From: Mesostigma viride
Lineage: Eukaryota > Streptophyta > Mesostigmatophyceae > Mesostigmatales > Mesostigmataceae
Reading direction: 5' to 3'
DNA length: 64,000 bases
Assembly (NCBI GenBank): GCA_009746045.1
Contig: RPFO01000312.1
Span: 784,323-848,322 of the forward strand
The notes beneath the pieces are model-generated. The model did no database searches and had not been told where the DNA came from. It saw only the letters and a list, made by a program, of their open reading frames with translations. Below, piece by piece: positions 11,658 through 23,473 of the stretch; within the stretch, counting starts at the first letter, position 1; every line of letters begins with the position of its first letter. The position numbers were made by a program, and so were the translations under genes.

Positions 11658-12562
11658 ATGACTAGCCGGGCTGCTGACCGCGCTGCGGAACGCCTAGCCA
11701 ACACACTTTTTCTTTCTCAAGCAGTGAAAAACGTCACGAAGATTAACGGCAAAGATATCGACAAGTGGATCACAATTAAGCTACAGTTTACAACGCTGTG
11801 CCGTTCCCAGGGCATCGCTGATATCCTTCTGGGGACAGCGGAAGACAACCCAGGAACTTAGACGAGGTGCTGCTTGCACCCCTTCTCTTGTGCCTGGAAG
11901 ACTGGGCTGTTTCCTTGGCCGACTCATGCCCGGACCAGCGAGCATCGACAGTGTTTGCACGGCTGCGTGACACAATCGAACAGCCAATGATGACTGACAG
12001 TTACAAAGCGGAGAAAAAACGCGAGATTGCAAGGATTGAGATGAACCGAGCGGCAGAGTCGGGGATAAGCTACTGGACAAGGGGTGAGGTCCTCCGAGGC
12101 CGCCTTCATGACCTCGGCATCCCCCTCATGGATGAAGCGTGGCGGGATTACATGCTGGCCGGCCTGCCTACACAGTATCGACAGGCACTGGCCGCCCGCC
12201 GGCGCGATGGGATGACCTTGGGGGAGGTGAAACTCCTGTTTTTGGAAATCGACGACTTTCTGGTTGATCGCCGTACTGGTTCCAAGGGGCAAGGGGGTGC
12301 TGCCAAGCCGCAGGAAGGCACCTCTGGTGCCCAGCCACCTGGGCAGGTCTATGCGACTGGAGCAGCCAGCACGCCCAAGCGCTGTTCTTTCTGCAGGAAG
12401 CCCGCTCACACACCTGCCACCTGCTGGCGGAAGCACCCCGAGCTGCGACCCAAGGAGAAGCCAGCTCAGGCACACATGACACTGGAGGCCCGCGAACTTC
12501 CACCCGGTTTCTGTTTTGCCACCGACGCAGGCCCATCCGGGACCCTTGAGACAGTCCTGTGA
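11658..12562 (+). pseudogene. gag: Copia gag (UBN2-like domain plus CCHC zinc knuckle), frameshifted
   Basis: The capsid precursor packages element RNA in cytoplasmic particles. The ATG at 11658 opens a frame with INGKDIDKWITIK, which resembles the start of the copia gag (UBN2) domain. A frameshift near 11855-11865 moves the rest to another frame, which holds the remainder of the capsid region and a CX2CX4HX4C zinc knuckle (CSFCRKPAHTPATC) near 12381-12422. The frame ends about 185 bp before the 3' LTR. No protease motif follows and no pol exists, so this is a gag-only derivative. Family assignment rests on the zinc knuckle, the UBN2-like start and the LTR context. Confidence 0.75.
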
Positions 12563-12735
12563 GCCGCTGACAGTGGTGACATGATATACTCCTATGGCCG
12601 GGTTCAACACCTGATTATGTGAAACCAGACGCAGTGCTTTTGTCAGGGGGTGTTTAGGACGGACGCGTCCAACTGCTCACCTATACTAGAGTAACAAGTG
12701 TTTTTGGTGACAAGCCAGGTAGTTCTCGCCCATGG

Positions 12736-12747
12736 CCCAAGGGGGTG
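12736..12747 (+). other. Copia polypurine tract
   Basis: A G-rich purine run (aagggggtg) directly precedes the TGTCAG start of the 3' LTR, the expected place for the plus-strand primer. Confidence 0.5.
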
Positions 12748-13495
12748 TGTCAGAAGTTCTACCGTTTTGTGCCACAGGCTCGCATTTTTATTTGTGCAGG
12801 CTTGGGCCACTTGCTCGTGTTTGTATTATAGATTATTCTGCCGTCGGGACATTGACGGAATTATTACGTGGGATATGCCGTGATTTACCTTGCCGGCACA
12901 ATTCTGTGTGAGCTACGTCAGTGCCTTGCTTTATTTTCAGTGTCGACTTTCCAGTACGGAAGATACTGTGGACTTTTGTACCGTCCGTAGGTCTTACCAT
13001 ATATTTCTGAGTTGTCTGGTATAACGCGCCGCATGGACTTTGGCATTTTTGCCAGACGGACCAGCTGTGGCGCCGCGTCACTTCCCTAGTGACAAATGTA
13101 GACAAAAATAAGTTGAGCCTGCGCTGACCTTAGAGAAAGAAACCTAATATAAGTGGTAGAGTACCTTTTGGCTCCGGCGCCGCGCCTCTGGCGCATGTGC
13201 ATGACTTTTTGTGCATCCGACAATGTTGTATGCGCCGTCACTTATCTGACGGCTACAATGCGTTGTTGTGGTTTTGCCCTTTGGGTGGACGTAGCACTTA
13301 GAGGAAAATGTTGCTCCTTGTTGTTTACAAGCCAGGTGACCTAAAGGGCTGGCCCCTAGACATGGTGGCCGCCCATATTATTAATGTTTAATCAACGAAT
13401 GGGATGTGAACATAATTCCTAACGTGATATACATTTTCCCTCAAGTACTAGGCTCAAGAAAGATCAGGTTCCTCCAATACCTGGTTATTTTCACA
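12748..13495 (+). repeat. Copia 3' LTR (748 bp), undisturbed
   Basis: It begins TGTCAG and ends TTCACA, and the cccac duplication follows. It provides the empty-site reference for DIRS element 1: the continuous sequence gtcttacc/atatatttc at 12998/12999 is split at 2422/8742 in the 5' LTR. Confidence 0.92.
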
Positions 13496-14650
13496 CCCAC
13501 GTGCTTGTTCCTTGTCAAAGTAGGGAGGCTCGCGGGGTAGGTGGCTGGTCATGCTTGTACCTTATCAAGGGAGGGGCCCACGTAGGGTAGGTGGGTGGGC
13601 ATGCGTGTACCTTGTCAAGGGAGGGATTCACGTATGGTAGGTGGGTGCACGAGCTTGGTCCTTGTCAAGAGGCACATACGTAGGGTAGGTGAGTGCACGT
13701 GCTTGTTCCTGGTCAGGGGAGGCATGGATGTGGGGTAGGCATGTGCACGTGCTTATTCCTTGTCAAGGGAGGGACGCACGTAGTGTAGGTGAGTTCATGT
13801 GCTTGTTCCTTGTCAAAGGAGGGGTGCACATAGGGTGGGTGGGTGCACGTGCTCGTTCCTTGTAAAGGGAGGCATGCACGTGCGGTAGATGAGTGCACAT
13901 GCTTGTTCCTTGTCAAAGGAGGGGGGCATGTGGAGTAGGAATGTGCACATGGTTGTTCCATGTCAAGGGAGGGATGCAGGTAGGGTAGGTGGGTGGGCAT
14001 GCTTGTACCTTATCAAGGGAGGGGCGGACATCGGGTAGGTGGGTGCACGTGCTTGGTCCTTGCCAAGGGAGGGATTCACGTACGGTAGGTGAGTGCACAT
14101 GCTTGTTCCTTGTCGAAGGAGGGGGGCACTTAGGGTAGGTGAGTGCACGTGCTTGTTGCTTGTCAAGAGGCACGTACATGCATAGGGTTGGTGGGTGCAC
14201 GTGCTTGTTCCATGTCACAAGAGGGATGCACGTAGGGTAGGTGGGTGCACGTGCTTGTTACTGGTCAGGGGAGGCATGGATTTGGGGTAGGCATGTGCAC
14301 GTGCCTATTCCTTGTCAAGGGAGGGACGCGCGTAGTGTAGGTGAGTTCATGTGCTTGTTCCTTGTCAAAGGGGGGGTGCACACAGGGTGGGTGGGTGCAC
14401 GTGCTCGTTCGATTCTTGTCAAGGGAGGCATGCATGTGGGGTAGGCATGTGCACGTGCTTGTTCCTTGTCAAAGGAGGGGTGCACATAGGGTAGGTGGGT
14501 GCACGTGCCCGTTCGATTCTTGTCAAGGGAGGCATGCATGTGGGGTGGGGCATGTGCACGTGCTTGTTCCTTGTCAAGGGAGGGACACAACAGGGTATGT
14601 GGGTGGTTTTGCTGGTTCCTTGCCATGGGAGGGACGTAATAGGGTAGGTG
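13496..14650 (+). repeat. Minisatellite, about 49-50 bp unit, roughly 23 copies
   Basis: Degenerate tandem units contain tgcacgtgcttgttccttgtcaag and gtagggtaggtggg-type segments (given here in part only). The array starts at the copia target duplication, so the copia element landed at its edge. Long reading frames on the minus strand here are by-products of the repeat. Confidence 0.88.
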
Positions 14651-15398
14651 AGTGCACGCATCATTTTTTTCCTTATTCTCAGCCCATCAACTAGAACTTT
14701 CAGCTGCCAGTCCTCACTAGTCTACGACCGTAACTGCATTCGGGTTCATGTTAAATACGTTGCGTTTTTCTTGGACGGCGTGGAAGATGCTGTCATTTTC
14801 AAGAGAGGGATGCACGTACGTATTGGTGGTGGTGCACGCATCGTCCCTTTTCTTACTAGTTGCCTGTGTACTAGAAATTTCAACTGCTATTCCTCGCTAC
14901 CGTATGGCCGTAACTGCATTCGGGGCATTTTGCGTTTTCTATGAGTGCGTGACAGTTGCTGTCTTACTTGGACAAAGGCGGAATGAACTGCAGGCAATCC
15001 GGAATGATTAAGACGGGAAGTTGGTCAACTCGCACCAAAAGCGGAGCCGCCATATATGGACGGCGGTACCTTTCAAATCAACATGGGCGATTACCCCTGG
15101 CCGAGCGGACTTGAGGGTGACAACAGCTTCAAGACGCCACCCTCATCGGCCAAGGTTCTACTGCCGTAACGGCTTAATTTATTACCTAAGATGTTCCGTG
15201 AACTTCATGTGCGTCATCTCCACGATTTCATCATGAAGCCCACGTTGACAACATCGGATGGAAGTGATTCGTGCAATTGATTATTAATGACTTCTTAAAC
15301 ATTTTAATGAAATGCCTAATTCAAAAATGCATCATGAAAAGCACCATATCATGCAAGCCACTCACCATAGCCGGAGTCAATGCATTTTAGAATTCGGG
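14651..15398. other. Imperfect duplication and unassigned DNA
   Basis: Two diverged copies of a roughly 150-bp unit (about 14655-14765 and 14815-14935) share tgcacgcatc, cgtaactgcattcgg and neighbouring bases. The rest to 15398 shows no gene or repeat that I can name. Confidence 0.5.
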
Positions 15399-15900
15399 GC
15401 CATAATCCGGACAGGCTGCGTTGTAGGCATGGGTTACTATTATTACTGGGGCATAACCGGCCCCGTAACCACCGCAGTAGCCAGGGTCAACTACTGGGCC
15501 GTAACTACTGCAGGTTACGGGACGGTTGACGGACCCGTAACCAGGCCAGTAGCCAGGCCCGGTTATCAGAACTGGTCCCGTAACCATGCCGGTAACCCAT
15601 CCCGGTTCTCAGAACTGGTCCCGTAACCATACCAATTTACCGCCCGGTAACTTCTACTTGGGCCGTAACCATGACCGTAACCCAGATAGGTTACGGGCAT
15701 GGTTACGGCTCCGGTAAAAGTTACCGCCCAGTAAACGTTCCGGTAACTATTACCGCCCGGTAACCATTACCGGCCGGTATTTAGTCTGTCGCGTTTAAGG
15801 TTACCGGCCGGTAACCTGGCCGGTAACCTTAAACGCACATGGTTACTGGCCAGTAACCGCCCCGGTAACCTCAACCGGGGCGTTTACGCCCCGTAAAATT
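15399..15900. repeat. Degenerate array of GGTTAC / CCGGTAAC motifs in both orientations
   Basis: Short motifs such as ccgtaacc, ccggtaac and gttaccgg recur every 10-25 bp in both orientations and give many small palindromes. It precedes the CCCACG microsatellite directly. No gene is visible. Confidence 0.7.
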
Positions 15901-15911
15901 AACTCCTAGTG

Positions 15912-16620
15912 CCACGCCCACGCCCACGCCCACGCCCACACCCACACCCACGCCCACGCCCACGCCCACGCCCACGCCCACGCCCACGCCCACGCCCACG
16001 CCCACGCCCACGCCCACGCCCACGCCCACGCCCACGCCCACGCCCACGCCCACGCCCACGCCCACGCCCACGCCCACGCCCACGCCCACGCCCACGCCCA
16101 CGCCCACGCCCACGCCCACGCCCACGCCCACGCCCACGCCCACGCCCATGCCCACACCCACGCCCACGCCCACGCCCACGCCCACGCCCACGCCCACGCC
16201 CACGCCCACGCCCACGCCCACGCCCACGCCCACGCCCACGCCCACGCCCACGCCCACGCCCACGCCCACGCCCCACGCCCACGCCCACGCCCACGCCCAC
16301 GCCCACGCCCACGCCCACGCCCACGCCCACGCCCACGCCCACGCCCACGCCCACGCCCACGCCCACGCCCATGCCCACGCCCACGCCCACGCCCACGCCC
16401 ACGCCCACGCCCACGCCCACGCCCACGCCCACGCCCACGCCCACGCCCACGCCCACGCCCACGCCCACGCCCACGCCCACGCCCACACCCACGCCCACGC
16501 CCACGCCCACGCCCACGCCCACGCCCACGCCCACGCCCACGCCCACGCCCACGCCCACGCCCACGCCCGCGCCCATGCCCACGCTCACGCCCACGCCCAC
16601 GCCCACGCCTGCGCCTGCGC
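15912..16620. repeat. (CCCACG)n hexanucleotide microsatellite, about 115 units
   Basis: About 700 bp of nearly perfect CCCACG units with rare substitutions and one extra C near 16273. Every frame is open, giving Thr-Pro, Arg-Pro or His-Ala repeats, which should not be called genes. The minus strand has GGG every six bases and could form G-quadruplexes. Confidence 0.95.
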
Positions 16621-16894
16621 CCACCCTAGCCTCACCCCTACTCCAAGCCACAAATGCACCGTAAGCCACAGCCAGAAGTACAGCACAGCAGCGACAATTG
16701 CAGACTTAGCCCAGACACACACCTACCCACGTCAATGCCCCTGCCCAGAGACTCGCGGCCTCATCCTACCCCCCTGCATGAACAGTTCCCAAACAAAAGA
16801 AAAGGCAAACAAAAGAACAAGAGTAGCAAGCTGCATTGCGAGCACATATGCCAGTTCTGGCGCACATGCCAGGCCGAAAGCAACTCATGATTGC

Positions 16895-17166
16895 CCCTTC
16901 CCCTTCCCCTGCCCCTGCCCCTGCCCCTGCCCCTGCCCCTGCCCCTGCCCCTGCCCCTGCCCCTGCCCCTGCCCCTGCCCCTGCCCCTGCCCCTGCCCCT
17001 GCCCCTGCCCCTGCCCCTGCCCCTGCCCCTGCCCCTGCCCCTGCCCCTGCCCCTGCCCCTGCCCCTGCCCCTGCCCCTGCCCCTGCCCCTGCCCCTGCCC
17101 CTGCCCCTGCCCCTGCCCCTGCCCCTGCCCCTGCCCCTGCCCCTGCCCCTGCTCCTGCCCCTGCCA
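16895..17166. repeat. (CCCCTG)n hexanucleotide microsatellite, about 45 units
   Basis: Nearly perfect CCCCTG units from the poly-CCCCTT edge near 16895 to about 17166. The frames through it encode Ala-Pro or Leu-Pro repeats only. The opposite strand is G-quadruplex prone. Confidence 0.95.
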
Positions 17167-17654
17167 TCACCATTCTAACCACCACACAATACGAAAAGCA
17201 AGAAGAAATTATAATAAACAAGCACAAAGTTGACTGCACATGCGACTGTACCAGCAGGCACGTAGCAAATTTTAGCTGCAGCTTCAATTTCAACTTCATT
17301 GCAATTGCAAGTGTGACTGCATGTGTAATTGCACTACCAATGCCTAATGCCCACTGCATGTGCCCAGTGCGAATGCAATTCAAAAGCAACATGCAATCGC
17401 AATTACAGCTGAAGCCGGCTATTAACAAAGATATTTAAAGCAGTTGTTAACTGCAGAGACCCAATGCAAATGCAAATGCAATGAAAAAGCAACAGAAGTT
17501 GAAGCCACTGCCACTCTACCTGCCGACAGTAACACCACCGCCAGCACCCACTCATATCCCAACGACAAGGAAATAGAATTGCCCAAAGCCAGACATACAT
17601 TGGGACGCATAAGCAAACGGCAACGCAAGCGCACATGCAAATGTATACGCAAAG

Positions 17655-17712
17655 GCAAACGCAAACGCAAACGCAAACGCAAACGCAAACGCAAACGCAA
17701 ACGCAAACGCAA
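17655..17712. repeat. (ACGCAA)n hexanucleotide microsatellite
   Basis: About nine to ten tandem ACGCAA units. The surrounding DNA (17400-17760) has related degenerate gcaaatgcaa words, as if the array were older and longer. Confidence 0.9.
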
Positions 17713-17719
17713 GCTTGTT

Positions 17720-18472
17720 ATGTACCTACGCCTAACTGCAAACGCAAACTGTGCACGAAGCAAAAAGATTGGATGGCCAAGATCATGGCAAATACGAGGG
17801 CCGAAAACAATCCAACTTCATCTAAATGTCCGAAATCCTCACGACGTTTCGATGCGCGCTTGAATGTCGAAGGCCTGCGCCGATTATCGATCATAAGTCG
17901 AATGTGTAATTGTCGGCTTATGAGAACTGCTTTGCGACAGTATCACGTCAGGCCGTTCCTGTGCAGCCATTTTCCCTGTGCAGCGGGTGGACAACGTTCA
18001 CTTTCCGCATTATTCATGGCTATCGAAGTTAATTCTTACCGACCCCGGCTGCCATGGCCACTGGCCACGCATATCAAGTTCAGGTATTCCCGACCTGTAG
18101 CGCAGCAGATTTCTGTCGGAAGGCATCCTAAGCATCGTGATAAAAGAAATCCGAACAATAGACATTCATGCTGCATCTAAGGACATTATGGCATTTGTAT
18201 ATACTGCAAGTACATGTATCGACATTGCCGTGATTGCTAACCCCGACTCACCATGAACAAGAACTTTCCCTCTGCCTCCATGAAATGTTCTTCGTGAAAT
18301 GTACTGCAATACATATGATGTACTACGATGATAATCATCCCAGCAAAGCCATAGCACACCTTCCGTTTCGACCGCCATGACGGCCACTAGTCCGGATAGC
18401 TCCATGTGCACCTGGCCTTAACACTAATCGCATAAACAGCCACAATTTTGCAAGCAAGAAGACATGGCTACC
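17720..18472. other. Unassigned DNA
   Basis: No convincing gene, repeat or RNA. It is the left flank of the foldback element. Confidence 0.4.
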
Positions 18473-18807
18473 TCGGCATTTCATGAAATGTACTTCGTGA
18501 AATGCACTCCGTGAAATGTACTAAGGAACGTGATTGGCCGGCGTTCGCTCGCCAAATCTCGCAAAATGTACTAAGGCACGTGATTGGTCTCGCAAAATGT
18601 ACTAAGGAACGTGATTGGCCGGCGTTGATTCTGTAGGCAATTTTAATTTTCAACAGAATCTTCGCCAATCACGTTCCTTAGTACATTTTGCGAGACCAAT
18701 CACGTGCCTTAGTACATTTTGCGAGATTTGGCGAGCGAACGCCGGCCAATCACGTTCCTTAGTACATTTTCACGAAATTTTTCACGAAGTACTTCATGAA
18801 ATGCCGA
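18473..18807. repeat. Foldback (long inverted repeat) element
   Basis: The left arm (18473 to about 18627) and the right arm (about 18665-18807) are inverse copies around a roughly 40-bp loop. The outer ends are tcggcat and atgccga. Each arm holds repeated words (aaatgtactaagg, acgtgattgg). Sequence homologous to the 5' leader of DIRS element 1 resumes right after it (aatattgag). I see no target duplication. Confidence 0.85.
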
Positions 18808-18849
18808 ATATTGAGTCTTCTTGTGCAAAATTGTTCTCTTTGTGCTATT

Positions 18850-19539
18850 AATGGCTAGGATCAGGTGACACATTGAGCTATCCGAGACTAAGTGTGAAAA
18901 AATCGTATTTTCAGGGGGGAAGGAGTTGTTAACGACTTTGAAGTTCTTGACTGAGTATCTCGGTCCAAACTGGGCCCTGGCTTACTACTATGTCTGAGGG
19001 TCGTTTGACACCTTGGGACAGTTCTCAAGACTGCAGGGCTCCAGATTAGTGAGGGGTCAAGTGATTCCGACATGGGTTCCATGTTGTGCAAGGCCATTAC
19101 TCTAGAGATGAAGAAGCCCCCAGTGGCCACTGGGGGCAAGGGGAAGACTGGTCCAGCCAGGGGCGAAAGGACCCGAAAGGATCCTCCCAGCAACGGCACC
19201 GACGAGGAAGAGGAGGACGCGACGAGCTCTGAGGATTTTTTGGACGCGCGCGAGCAGCTGGCCCCTGCTGCTGCTCGCGCCAAGGGAAAGAAGTCTCAGG
19301 GCAGGAACCGAAAGCTGGCAGAGAATGCTGCCCTTCTGGCGGGCGTCCGCGAGCTCATCGGAGCGGAGTTGCAAGCCCTGGCGCGGGGGAAGAGGAGGGA
19401 CGCGAGGAAAGGGAAGAGCCAGCGCGAGGACAAGGGGGGCAAGGGCCATCCGAAGAGCAAGCGCCAGGAGAAGAGACGCGCGCGGCGCGGGAGCAGCCCA
19501 GGCTCGACAGACACCAGCAGTGGGAGCGACGAGAGTCGC

Positions 19540-19587
<48 letters not shown>

Positions 19588-20328
19588 TCCGACAGCGAGA
19601 GCAGAGGCCGTGGCAGGGGCAGGGGTGGCGCTCGGTCGCGCCGCGACAAGTCCCGGGAGCGACGTGGGCATGGCAGGGGCCGTTCTGCGGAGCCCAAGGG
19701 GCGTCGGGATCGCTCCCGCGAGCGTCGCAAGGAGCGGCAGCGGTCCAGCAGCCGGAGCACGAGTCGGGACTCCTCCCAGCGGAGCTCGCGTCGATCGCGG
19801 GAGCGTGTGAGGGAGAGAGACCTGCGCCGAACCACCAAGGGGGTGCGTCTCCCCCGGCGAGCTTTCAAAGTGGCCTGGCGCCTGTTGGTCAAGGACCGCG
19901 ACGACAGGGTGCTGCCGCTGCAGGTGCTGGATGCGCGCCAGGTCGCGCACGGGAGCCTGCAGGCCCGCTTGGCCCTTCGCAAGGAGCAGGAGGGCGTTGG
20001 GGCTGCACCGGGAGCCCCCCGCGGGTGGAAGAACAGCACGCACCATCTGGTGTGCAACAACCTGACCTACATTCTGGATGTGGCCATCCAAGAGCTGGGG
20101 GAGGATGTGGTGACGGAGCTGGCCTGCTTCGAGTACCTGGCGCGTGTGGTCGAGGCGTTCCTCATGGTGGAGAAGACCAGCGGCTGGAACAACGGGGCGA
20201 TGCACCTGCTGCCACTGGTGGAGGGCAGTACTATTGGAAGCGCAGCAGCCCGGGCAGCGCGGAAGGCGGCTCGCCAGGAGGCGGAGCTGGCATCGGCGGC
20301 GGCGGCGGCGGCCAAAAAGGACAAGTGA
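18850..20328 (+). pseudogene. gag: DIRS element 2 gag-like ORF1, broken N-terminus
   Basis: Relative to element 1, the first 220 bp carry several one- to three-base losses (near 18919, 18977, 19012 and 19022) and a diverged start. From 19072 the frame is open for 418 codons: acidic segment, basic tract, an AGC run read as poly-Ser, Arg-Ser-rich middle, and the conserved C-terminal block ending AAAAKKDK. This copy shows what the correct frame through the AGC run looks like. Confidence 0.78.
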
Positions 20329-22494
20329 GGGGCAGGGGTGTGCTCCCGCTGCCAGTGAAGATGGTCCCCCCGCTCGACCGCAGCCGCCTGCGATCCAACC
20401 GCAGGCTGCAGCGCGCTCTGCGTGCCAGAGCAAGGCTGCGGTGTCAAGAGCGGGCCACAAGGGGCCTGAACTGGCTGTGGGGCAGGACCCGGGAACGGTC
20501 CGGTGGACCGGCGGTGCAGCAGCAGGCTATTACTGCGAGCCCCTGCACCGTCGCCCAAAGGGCCGCCCTACAAGGGATGGAGGATGCTGCCCGCGTCTAC
20601 AACCGCCGGCTTACCGCCGTAGCGGAGGCGACAGACACGGGGGACGCAGAGCCCGCGCCATACGGGCCGGGCGGTCAATACGAAATTATTGACCCGGAGA
20701 GGCTGGCACTGCCAAAAGGAGGAGCTGCAGGTAGTGTCAAGCTGCTGGACTGCCTGCCGGAGGCATGGCAGAGGACGTATGAGGACATAAACAACATTCT
20801 ACAAAGATGCGACGCGGAGGCGGGGGCGTGGATGCGGCGGGGCCGGGTGTCTCATGGTTGTGCAAGCGATGCGGCGTACGCACGACTGAGCATCAGGCTG
20901 GCGGAGACGCGGATGATCGAGTACAGTGAGGAGGCGCCCCTGTGGTGAACGGCTGTTTTGCCGTCCCCAAGAAAGACCCCGGGGTTGTGGAGCCCAGCGA
21001 ACGACGGCAGCGGTTTATAGGGAATATGGTGCCGTGCAACCGGCGCTTCCTCAAGCCGCCTACCTGTTACCTGCCTAACTTGGGCGAGGTCGCTGAGCTG
21101 AGTGTGGGGGCGCCATGCTATTCGGGCAAGACAGACCTTGACACCTACTATTACCGGTTCGAGGTACCTGAGAGCTGGCGCCCCTATTTCTCGCTGCCCC
21201 CCGTGTGGTCCGATGAGGTCGGCCAGCTGGGACGACGGCGAAAGTTGTACCCCAGGTTCCGGGTCCTTGTCATGGGCTGGAGCCACTCGGTGGTCCTTGC
21301 ACAGGTTGCCCACCTGCACTGTCTCTACGGGGCGGGGTGCTCGATGCCAAGAGAGGGCTGTCATATCCCATGCACTTGATGGGGGTGCGCACAGTGCGCG
21401 GGGATGGCATGGACCGGCTGGAGTTGGTGGAGAGCGCAGCCAGTGCAGCGTGGCGGCTGCTGCCGGAGGATCCCCCACATCCCGCTCAGCTGGTCATGAT
21501 CGATGATCTGGGGGTCACCCATGGGCGGAGCGCGGAGGAGACCAACGCCGTGCTCACCAAGGCGTGCGAGGAGAGCTACGGTCCCAAGGGGTTGGTGGTC
21601 AACGAGAAGAAGGTGGAGAGAGCTGAGGAGGGGCGCCCGGTGGAAATCTTGGGGATTGAGTTCTGCCAGGACGGGTCCATGCGGCCGAGCGCGGCCCGGA
21701 TGGCGGCCTTGGTGCGCGACACGCAGGCAATGCTGGGGCGTGGACGGGCCACTTACCACCAACTGGCCTCGTTGCTGGGACGGTGGGTGTGGGTCCACTT
21801 GCTGCGTCGGGGTCTACTGTCCATCTGGTTTCACGCCTACCGCTTGCTGCAGCAAGTCCTGGTGCACAAGCGGGGCTGGAGCTATCGGCTGTGGGGTAGT
21901 GTAAGGGAAGAGCTCCAGGCTGCAATGGACTTGGCCCCGCTGGTGCATGCGCAGCGCGACCAGCCCCTGAGCTGCACCGTGGTGGCCACTGATGCGTCAA
22001 CCCACGGTTCTGGGGTGGTGTACAGCCGGTGGGAGGCGCCTGCGGTGCGTGGCCTGTCCAACTGTCGGGAGCGGAAGGGCTGGAAGACGCTCTGTGTGGA
22101 CTCTGAGACGGCCAGCGTGGAGCGCACAGGGGAGATTGAGCACCGAGCCATGGCAGCGGCGCAGTGGCGCACCGCTCTTGCCCACCGGTGGCTCGATCCC
22201 TCGGCCCACATCAACGAGAAGGAGATTCGTGCGGCTGTGCAAGGGATCGAGTGGGGCCTGCGCTCACAGGTTCACTGGCAGCAACGTCACGTGCGGCTGG
22301 TGGACAATTCGGCAGTTGTCGGTGCGCTCGTCAAAGGGCGTTCGTCGTCCTACCGGCTGAACGCCTGGTGCCGCCGGGCGATCGCGCTAGGGCTGGCCAG
22401 CAACACCCGCTACCACTGGGTGTATGTGAGGTCGGAGCGCAACCCGGCCGACGCGCCCAGTCGTGGTCGATGGGTGCGCAACCTCACTGCGGAT

Positions 22495-22521
22495 GGCGAC
22501 GTGGAGAGCAATCCGGGGCCA
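22495..22521 (+). other. 2A ribosome-skipping motif, DIRS element 2
   Basis: GDVESNPGP is at the same RNase H/recombinase boundary as in element 1, in an open frame of 716 codons. Confidence 0.85.
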
Positions 22522-23437
22522 CATGGGCGGCAGGAATTGCTGGAGGCCACTGTGCAGCCCAGCACGCTAGCTGCATATCACCGAGCGCTGAGGGCGTACG
22601 TGGAGTATGGTCAACCCCTCGCTCCCGTGGCCAAGACGGAGGCGGAAGGCGTCTTTTGTGAGTGGCTGGTCAGCGTGTATGAGGAAGGGGGAAGCCGGAC
22701 CATGGTTGTGCGCGCATTATGCGGGCTGCAGCTGTACTTCCCCAACGAGATTAAGGGGTGGTACGAGGCGCGTCGCTTGCTGGCCGGCTGGGCGCGACGA
22801 GTTCCCGTGCAGAGCCCTCACCCCGTCCCGTGGCAGCTACTGTACCTCGTGGCAAACATTCTTCGTGCACAAGGCTCGATATTAGCTGCCTGCTGCTGCA
22901 TCATTGTTTTTCAGCAATACTTGCGCATCGGAGAAGCGTTCAAGCTTCGCGTGGGGGACGTGGCTCTGCGCGGGGACTTCCGCCTGGGGCCCAGTAACCA
23001 GGGTGCGCTGCTGCTACGCGACCCCAAGACAGCCAAGGGCCAGGCCCAGGCAGTGGTGGTTGTTGAGCCCCTTTCACTCACGTTGCTTGGCGCCCTGTGT
23101 GCTGGGCGGGCGCACGAGGAGCTGCTCTTTGGCGCACTCAGCTACAGCCGTTTCTTGCGGCGGTGGCACGCCGCCTGGGACCTCCTTGGCTTGCGGGGGA
23201 TGTTTTCACCCTACAGCATGCGCCACGGGGGGGCCACCCATGACTACCTGCGCGGGGTACCAATCGCGGACATCCAAAAGCGTGGCCGGTGGCGCCAGTT
23301 TTCGTCCGTGGACCATTACGTGGGGCTCCACCGCGCCCTGCAGGTGCGGGTGCCCCAGGTGGTGTGGGACCTCGCGGGCAGACTGCCCCCCGTGACTGGC
23401 GTCGTCACTTTGGGCCATAGATTTCGGCCATACTTCG

Positions 23438-23473
23438 GTGAGGCGCACTCTAGCGGACACGCTAGGGCTTCAC
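23438..23473 (+). other. DIRS 3' hairpin motif, element 2 (one copy)
   Basis: Same sequence as in element 1: GTGAGGC/GCTTCAC outer stem, GCACT loop, CTAGCG/CGCTAG inner stem, GACA tetraloop, 81 bp before B1. Confidence 0.8.

Larger units (their letters stand above)
2185..13495 (+). mobile_element. Ty1/copia-type LTR retrotransposon, gag-only, with two nested insertions
   Basis: The LTRs start TGTCAGAAG and end TTTTCACA, are flanked by the identical 5-bp duplication cccac (2180-2184 and 13496-13500), and enclose a primer-binding-site-like sequence, a gag with a zinc knuckle and a purine tract. The 5' LTR is interrupted by DIRS element 1 (2423-8741) and the body by a TTAA-flanked element (9692-11576). 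Without those insertions the element would be about 3.1 kb. No protease, integrase or reverse transcriptase is present, so it must depend on another copia element for movement. Confidence 0.9.

Noticed and set aside
12838-13495. Independent small genes in the copia LTR region, for example 8896-9102 and 13153-13344
   Set aside because: They are paired copies inside the two LTRs and differ from genes in having no conserved start context or domain.
13713-14626. Minus-strand frames with PPLTRNKHVH repeats
   Set aside because: Direct reflection of the 49-50 bp minisatellite; breaks and frame changes follow the repeat, not a gene.
13496-14650. Possible CRISPR array
   Set aside because: Units are contiguous and degenerate without distinct unique spacers, and the setting is eukaryotic.
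15871-16669. Long reading frames on both strands encoding Thr-Pro, Arg-Pro, His-Ala, Gly-Val or Ala-Trp repeats
   Set aside because: They are translations of the (CCCACG)n microsatellite in all frames and show no other coding feature.
16836-17438. Ala-Pro and Leu-Pro repeat proteins
   Set aside because: Products of the (CCCCTG)n array only.
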